Below the pieces are notes generated by a model, which worked only from the letters and a program-made list of their open reading frames with translations, was not told the DNA's origin and did not search any database. A DNA stretch of 64,000 bases from Nelumbo lutea (lineage: Eukaryota > Streptophyta > Magnoliopsida > Proteales > Nelumbonaceae): assembly GCA_022828595.1 (NCBI GenBank), contig JAKGHH010000002.1:111302855-111366854 (forward strand). Direction: 5' to 3'. Shown here one piece after another: positions 57,226 to 64,000 of the stretch (position 1 is its first letter; each line of letters starts with the position of its first letter). Both the position numbers and the translations under genes were made by a program.

Positions 57226-57700
57226 AAATAAACTGTATTTCTTGAAAGACATGATATTCGAGGGTGCTTTAAGAGACCCCCACTCACCCACCCCACCCCA
57301 ATAATTAATTGGTGATCCAACCCAAATTCTATGTTTACATCAATTCAATATTTATTTATACTATATAAAATGGATACTTGCATTGGTTTTTGTGCATCCC
57401 GTTCAAGAAAAATAGTCGTTGGGGCCCTTAGGGGACCCCCATACAGCTAGTTTCAGATTTTTAGGGTTTTTTTACAAAAATATCCCCCTCAATCAACAAC
57501 TATAAGTTTATAAATAGCTATATATGGGGGGGTATTTATGTATTTTGGCTTTAAGGAAGAAAAAGACAATAGTGCCCCTCCAATAGTTATATCCTATAAT
57601 ATAACATATAGTTTGGGAGTTTGGGGGCATAAAGTGATAAATGACTTTATAATGACTAAAATGCCCATCCCAACAATTAAAAAAAGGCTAGTTTTTAGGG
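57226..57700. other. unassigned spacer
   Basis: No gene recognised; short C- and G-rich runs and AT-rich DNA. Confidence 0.4.
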
Positions 57701-57731
57701 TATTTTAGGTAATTGAATTATTTTCAATTCA

Positions 57732-57740
57732 TATAAATAG
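57732..57740 (+). promoter_or_regulatory. candidate TATA box of a hAT transposase gene
   Basis: TATAAATAG is a good plant TATA box, about 190 bp before a canonical splice donor (caggtaagt, GT at 57,925) and about 320 bp before a BED zinc finger. Promoter role is inferred from this arrangement only. Confidence 0.4.
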
Positions 57741-58048
57741 CCCTATCCTCCACCATTTTCATCACACCAATTCATCGATTATGTTCTTAATTCTCATACT
57801 CTTTTAATTTCTCATCTCATATTGTCATAGTGTCATACACTTAGTAAGTTAGGAGGCTTTGGCCCTTGAAGCTATAATCGTTGAAATCAAGTTGAGATTT
57901 TGAACCAATAATCTAGTCATTCAGGTAAGTGCAATTAAATTATTTTTTATTTTTTTATAATTAAAAAAAAAGGCCCACTCCTCCCCTTGAAACAAATTCC
58001 CTGACATTAAGTTCACTAGTTCGATTTGGAAAAGTATTTAAAACATAG

Positions 58049-58290
58049 GATGTTGAGGGGAAGGGAAAAAAAGTCATTTGCAAAAAATGTACGATTGACT
58101 TTAGCTTCAGTAGCAAGGGTGGTATTAGCCACTTGAGCAGACATTTGCTCTTCCATAAGAAACAAGAAAAAAGACATTTGCTTTAAAGATCTGTTGGATG
58201 TTAATGATAAATTACAAGACAAAGAAGGGCATGGCAATACTATACCTGACCTAATGAAGCATATGGTTGAAGTCAAGGAGATGGAGTAGT
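58049..58290 (+). pseudogene. hAT transposase N-terminal remnant (BED zinc finger)
   Basis: The frame 58,049-58,186 reads KKVICKKCTIDFSFSSKGGI then SHLSRHLLFHKK, the CxxC ... HxxxH pattern of a BED-type zinc finger, the DNA-binding domain at the start of hAT transposases. The next stretch (DLLDVNDKLQDKEGH, to a stop near 58,290) lies in another frame. The catalytic and dimerisation domains are absent. A TATA box and a possible 5' UTR intron lie upstream, so this was once a complete promoter-to-coding start. Confidence 0.65.
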
Positions 58291-58694
58291 TTCTTCAATT
58301 TTATTTAAATTAGTTGTTATTTTTTTCAACAAATGTAATATTTTATTTTCAATTTGCAATTTTTTATATTCTAAATGAAATTAAATTCCTATTTTTTTTC
58401 CAATTTGTTGTCCATTTTGTATTTTGGTAAGTATTTTTCCATTTATTTGTTAGAATTTTTTTAGTTTCTTTTAATTTGTTTATGAAGGAAAATTATGTAT
58501 TTTAGTTTTACTTAGCAAAATAAATAAATAAATAAAACCAAAATGCCAAAACAACAACAAAAAAAATAGTATGGGCATTTATGGCTTAGTTTAGCCCAAG
58601 CCCACAGCACGGTTTTCTACCCACCTGGCCTAGACCCGCGGCACGACATGACATGGGCTCGCATGGGTTCGGGCCATGTGAGGGAAGCACAACC
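58291..58694. other. AT-rich spacer, possible end of a hAT element
   Basis: After 58,560 GC-rich motifs (cccgcggcacgac, gggttcgggcc) appear; related ones lie beyond the hAT element at 59,600-59,650 (gcgggtcat). This suggests that an older element was split by the insertion at 58,695. Confidence 0.4.
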
Positions 58695-59580
58695 TAGGAA
58701 TGGCAATGGGGCGGATTTAGGGCGGAGATGACATTCCCCATCCCTGACTTGACCACCAAATCACCCCCATCCCCGTCTCCGATCCCAAGTGGAGAAAGAA
58801 ATCCTCCCTCCATCCCCGACCCAACAGGGATAAATTCCCCGTCGGAGACCTGAATCCCCAAGGTCTTAACCATTAACACAACAAAACTACTGAAAAACAT
58901 AAACAGAAAAGAAAATAGAAATACAGGTTGCGAGTTTTCTCTGAGAGACAAAGAAATAGAGAGAGAAACAGGAGCGAGAGATAGAGAGAAGATTGAAGAA
59001 TTGAGAGACTGAGAATGAGAGAGAGAGAGAGGACCATTGCGAGTTGAGGTTGGCAACGACAGAGAGAGAGTCCGACGGGCGACAACGACGGCGGTCGACA
59101 ACGATAAACGAAGGTTGAAGGAAGATTGAATAACTGAGTTTCAATTCTTCATTCTTTGAGTATCTCTTCTCTGTCCTCTATGGAGACTTGAGTATCAATG
59201 TCCGACAGGCGAGTGGCGATAGCGACGACGGTTGGCGAATTGACGACGAAGATGAAGGAAGATGAAGTTAGGGTTTAGAGTTCTCTCTTCTCTGTCTGTC
59301 AAAGAGACAAAGACTCAAAGTTGAAGTGTTTTACTGTTTTTTAAGTTTTAATCTTTAAAAAAATGAATAATGATTATTATAATTAATATATATATATATA
59401 TATTAATCAGGGTCGAGGTGGGGCGGGGATTGCATTCCCTATCCCTGTCCTTGAACACGATCAGGATTCAGGGGTCGCCCCATCCTTGACCCCAACCCCG
59501 CCAAAGTACCACCCATACCCAACCCCGACAGGTCGGGGAGCCCAAGTACCTGTTGGGGATGGGGAAAATTGTCACCCCTA
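58695..59580. mobile_element. hAT-type non-autonomous element, 886 bp
   Basis: Ends TAGGAATGGCAATGGGG and CCCCATCCCC-related sequence closing GTCACCCCTA. Flanks gcacaacc and gtacaatt match at 5 of 8 positions, all differences being C/T transitions. The interior contains GA-rich and CGACGG-rich blocks repeated near 59,050-59,105 and 59,205-59,250. Its minus-strand frames are low complexity and not called. Confidence 0.7.
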
Positions 59581-59879
59581 GTACAATTCGCTCTTTACAT
59601 GGGTTGCAGGCGGGTCATACCGTTCTAGCATGACCCGAATTACATTTACAACTCTAAAGGCACATGGGGAAGATTAACTTCGATGGAACATGTGAACCTT
59701 CAAGTGTTGGGATTGATTGATCATGGCTGGAAACCACAATGGTACCTTTACAATTGGGCATGCTCGGGTGTTGGGTTTGGCCATATTTGTCATGAAAAGA
59801 TATTCTTAATGCATGGTTAAAATATGATGTAGGACAAGTACCGGATGCTCTATGTGGGGATCCAATGTGAATTCTAAAT

Positions 59880-60505
59880 TAGGGGTGTTCACATTAAATG
59901 TCAAACTGATCAAACTGACCAAACCAGCCCGACCCAATCCGAGTTGGTCAATTTTTCAAAACTATGGGTTATTCGGTTTGGATAAAAAATAAGCCGACAA
60001 CTCAGTTCAGTTTCAGTTTCATGTATGAAAACTGAAACCGAATTGGACCGATCCTATATGTTTAAGTAATTATTAATTAGTCCCTACCCTATATGTTAAA
60101 TGTTGATGTATTTTATTTATGTTTTGTTTGAACTTTGAAAAAAAATGGTTATTTATGATAAAAACTAAAAACATAAAACCAATACAAATATAATACAATG
60201 GTACAATATTTAATTCAGTTTTGTATAAATTTAAATATATATTGACAAAAAAATCAATTTTGCATATAAACTAGTCGTTAAATATATATTTTGATTTTGC
60301 ATAAAACTAAAAAGAAATAAACTTAAATATAAATAGATATTTTAGTTTAATAAATATATATAAACCGATAAACCGACCCTTCATGTTTGGGTCGGTTTTC
60401 CTTCAAGGTCGGTTGGTTTCAGTTTAGTTAATAAGTAAACTAACAATGTTAGGTTGATTGAAGAAAATGACTCAAACCGACCCAACCAACCCCTGAACAC
60501 CGCTA
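59880..60505. mobile_element. hAT-type MITE (TAGGGGTG family), 626 bp
   Basis: Starts TAGGGGTGTTCACAT and ends CCTGAACACCGCTA. Flanks ttctaaat (59,872-59,879) and ttctgaac (60,506-60,513) match at 6 of 8. Subterminal regions carry AAACCGACC / GGTCGGTTT-type repeats. Confidence 0.75.
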
Positions 60506-60753
60506 TTCTGAACTAGCACCCATAGTTATCATATACACATTGGGGTTCTATTAATCATCCACAGTGGCAAATGCCCCTTTCTTTCCTGATTTCATTTGAT
60601 CTCCCAATCATCTAAGGTTTCTAGTTTGATTTTGGTCAAAATTGTGGTTGAAACAGACATAAAAACTCGACTCTAGTTTGCTTTTCACTTTTTTTTTTTT
60701 GGTGCTATTTGGTGATATGCTCAAATCCCCTTTGGGTCCCATCACCACACTTG

Positions 60754-61298
60754 AGCTTCATTTGGCAGTGTGATTAATAAGGCCTTACCTCCGTATTGTG
60801 GTTTAAACAGGCGATAAATCTAGTTTAGGACGTTTGGTAAAATCATACTAAACCAACTTATCAAGCCCCCCCAAAAAAAATAAAAATAACTAATTCAAAT
60901 AAGGGGTTCAAAGCTCATTTTTCTAAACTGAAAACAATGCAAATAAAGTGTAAATGCAAATATGCATAATGCATTATGGTCCAAGCAAATGCAAAGTTGG
61001 GTTACTTTTGCATTGACAAATTTACTTTCTTACCAAGCAACTTTTAGTTGTAATAAATGCAAACACATATATCGATATAGAAATACGTTTGCTAACACAA
61101 CTTTGAATGCAAATTTACTTGTGTTTTTCGATGTAAAACTACCTCTCATTTTAGGTGTAAACATGCATTGAAAATTGTGGTTTTTGTCATTGTCAATACA
61201 CAAATACTTATTGTCAAACTCTAGTGAAACTAAACCAAAGTGCATATTTGCATTAAACCGGTGTTTATAACCTATTTGCACCATTTCCAAATGCAGCC
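60754..61298. mobile_element. Tourist-like element
   Basis: The left end AGCTTCATTTGGCA and the right end TTCCAAATGCAGCC are complementary over most positions. The flanks ttg and tta are close to the PIF/Harbinger TTA duplication. The interior is AT-rich with no coding capacity. Confidence 0.5.
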
Positions 61299-61480
61299 TT
61301 AATTTATTAAGGCCATTTAAAAAAATACTACTTTAATTATATTAATATTTTAAAAGACAAAAATGCCCCTATCATTTTTACCAAAAGTTTTTCATTAAGT
61401 TGCATTGTTTGCGGTCTAAATATTGGACTGGAGGAGTTTTACACTTTGGTCTGGTTTTGTTGCCATTTGGATGAAATATA

Positions 61481-61952
61481 AGGCTGTGTTTAGAAGTGAT
61501 ATAATTATTTACACCAATTCGGTTTTGTTGACGTTTGGAAGGAGTATAAATCAAGATCGACATAAAACTCCACTGCAATTTAGATTTGTCGGCATTTGAA
61601 TGGAGTGGAGTTTTATGTCACAAATTGATGTAAAACAAGACCTCATCAAAAGTAAAATTTTACATTGATTATTCATGTAAATACTACATTGATAAAATCG
61701 ATGTAAACTCCATGCGCTTCAAAGTTAACATTCACTTTTTTTTTTAATGTTTAGTGTAAAACATCATCGGTTCATCGATGTAAGTAACCATAAAAAAATC
61801 AATGTAAAATTCCTCATTATTGAGTTTTACGCCAACAACCGAGGGAAATTTTACTCTCATAAAAACAATGTAAATATTTGCATCAATAATCGCTATTTCT
61901 TTAACCAAAGAGTGCAAAATTCCTCGTGTTACACCGCATTCAATTACAGCCT
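61481..61952. mobile_element. Tourist-like element
   Basis: Ends AGGCTGTGTTTAG and TTACAGCCT, flanked by tata on both sides. The terminal repeat is short (about 8 bp), so the call is moderate. The interior has several copies of an atcgatgtaaa / tttacatcgat-like motif. Confidence 0.5.
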
Positions 61953-61956
61953 TATA

Positions 61957-64000
61957 AACAATAACTCTGGTTTCTTTGACATTAGAGACGTTGCAAGTTT
62001 GCAAAACTCACCAGTTTCCAGTCTTCCACCGAACAAGCAACTATTGTTTCTTCTTCTTCTTCTTCTTATCCATTTGTTAAATTTTGGTTTACATGTTTCA
62101 TTTTTTTGGTTTTGATTGAAGTTGTCCTTTTATGGACAAATATAACATTTGTGAGTGATCTATCTGGAGCTACTAATTTGAGTTATATAGGAACAACAAC
62201 TCTTGTACTTGCATGCATTGAATCGGCATTCCTCTAGTTTCCCAACCATGTGGGCCTTGTTAATCTTCTATATCCTGGAAAACTACAAACTGGTAATATG
62301 TCCATTCCCTCTTGGTGTAAATTATTGTATAATTGATGAGTTGATGAATTGAATTGGTGTTAGTGTCTCTTTTTCTCATGTACATGTTTCTTTGTATGGT
62401 AAGCCTATGTAGGAGGGGGTTTATTAATAGTAATAGTAAACGAATAAAAGACAAAATACAAGTTGTTTGAGAAAATAACAAATCGAGTTGTTTGTGTGGT
62501 TAACGTGTTAGAATGAAAATCACAATTAGATTTGAATCTTAAGCATCCTCAACTGGAGTTTAGTTTTCCGCCCACACCAAATGTTTAATGTGATTTTAGT
62601 AATATGTTTATACTTTAAGAAATTTCTTGGTACCCAAGAATAATCTACAACCTCCTCAATAGTCTAAATTGAATCTATCTTGTGATGTGGAACCCCCTTC
62701 ATCTCTTAAATAACTTCCTTTCATTGGTCTGTTGAATGTCATTTATGGTGTTTTAAGATGTGCTATACAACCTTATGGGAGTATGTTGAAATATTTATTC
62801 ACTTCAATACAAGGTAACTATTGTCAAATGGATTATTTCACAGCCTTTTTTTTTGTGAGGCCTATTTCATTTTTAAAGCCTCAATAGTCCCCCCTCTCCT
62901 TTTGCATTATTTTTAATTTTCCATTGAAGCTTTGGTACTCTTCTTTTTGGAATGCAATAAAAATTAAGTTATAGGAGTGGAGAATGGCTTATCTATCATA
63001 TACCAGAAAATTTGTGTAGCTTAAGTAATTACAACTTAAACAAAACCCAGTCTACCTAGTTGAGAGGCTCAATGATGGCCTGGAGAAGACACCTTCAGCT
63101 CTTTCTGTGGCACCCCTTAAGACATATTAGTGTGTTGCTAGTTCTAGATATGCTATGGCTGCTACTTTATGTGCAGCTCTTGCTATCTTGCATATGCCCT
63201 TGTTATTTATTGATCTATCTCTACCTATATATGAAATTAATAGCTTACAATCATATGGTAACGATTTGATAACCTTTCTTCATGCCTATTAGCCAACCAT
63301 GTGGAAACAGTTCTTCATGCCTATTCATAGTTGGCTTAGTAATACTGATTTATTGTATGCAGTCCTCACACAATGTTCATCCATATCAATATGAAAAATT
63401 ACATATTTTCCTCATTGAAACCACAAGAAGTGAACTTTTAGAGTATATGCAAATAAGGCCTCAACAACCCTACAACTAATTTTCATTCTTAACCCTACTT
63501 TTAGTTCTTACATAAAAGAAAGAGGGCACACACCTTGGCCATATGAGTGAATTTCCAAAATACTTTATGAATAAACACGAAGATGAATTTTAGTATACAC
63601 ACTTTTCCAATTTGGAGGAGATGGGTTTTACATGCTGCATTAGTTCAAATAAGTGGTTACATCCTAAATATCATAGAAACTCATTTGCTTATTGCACATG
63701 ACCAAAGACAATATTAATGCATTACAAATCATAATAATACATAACAATTTCAATCCCTATGCATTGATCTAAACCTAATTTGACTAGGAGTTTGAATTTG
63801 GTTAAGGGTTTGGTTTGCTTACTGATGCAATCCCAATTCCACTGTCTTGATGCTTTGGGTATGGGAGAGTTTGGTTTGTCTCAATGTATATATAGTAAGT
63901 GAATGGTTTGAATATTTAATCTAATTTGGAACATGTCATGTATTAAAGAGCCTTTTTAATGACTCCCCTCTTCTCTCATGCTTATTTATTTCAACCAAAC
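61957..64000. other. unassigned sequence
   Basis: A TTC microsatellite lies near 62,049-62,071. Near 63,060-63,200 one plus-strand frame reads LNDGLEKTPSALSVAPLKTY, then a stop, then ASSRYAMAATLCAALAIL, which looks protein-like but matches nothing I recognise. The rest lacks motifs or repeat boundaries. Confidence 0.4.

Noticed and set aside
58694..59144. Minus-strand frames rich in Ser and Leu
   Set aside because: Low-complexity antisense of GA-rich repeats inside a hAT element.

Overview
The window is nuclear DNA from a flowering plant. The evidence is an AT-rich, gene-poor sequence packed with plant-type transposons: Ty1/copia elements with a tRNA-Met primer site, a Ty3/gypsy remnant, L1-type LINEs carrying a C-terminal RNase H domain, and hAT, Mutator-like and PIF/Harbinger MITEs. 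I see no rRNA, tRNA, CRISPR or bacterial feature. The species cannot be named from the sequence. Only one ORF looks like a host gene, a small membrane-type protein on the minus strand at 52,560-52,829.

Region by region. 1-3.5 kb holds nothing I recognise. 3.5-9 kb is a cluster of nested small elements: two LINE RNase H remnants each split by a hAT MITE, a foldback MITE pair, and a 961-bp Mutator-like element with a perfect 9-bp target duplication. 11.2-17.0 kb is an old, heavily decayed copia element with both LTRs. 19.69-25.31 kb is a younger copia element with a perfect 5-bp target duplication, PBS, PPT and all domains, but with two nonsense codons and four frameshifts. 25.9-28.4 kb is a gypsy polymerase remnant with a LINE inserted in its integrase. 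28.5-31.9 kb holds minus-strand LINE pieces.

31.9-35.3 kb is a tandem array with a unit of about 350 bp, itself an old dimer. 35.3-41 kb is a LINE graveyard that includes an inverted (twin-priming) copy and an ORF1-only LINE split by a hAT element containing a 153-bp-arm hairpin. 41.8-51 kb contains two more members of that hAT family, a second ORF1-only LINE, and a LINE interrupted by LTR-like and hAT insertions. 51-53.3 kb holds the candidate gene. 53.6-61.9 kb is dominated by DNA transposons, including a three-level nest, a hAT transposase remnant and several MITEs. 62-64 kb is unassigned.

The elements do not form a pathway. Their relations are those of nesting: target-site duplications give the order of insertion at many points. 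Coding calls other than the 52.6-kb ORF are transposon genes or their relics. Family assignments come from motifs read by eye, and edges without a target duplication are approximate.
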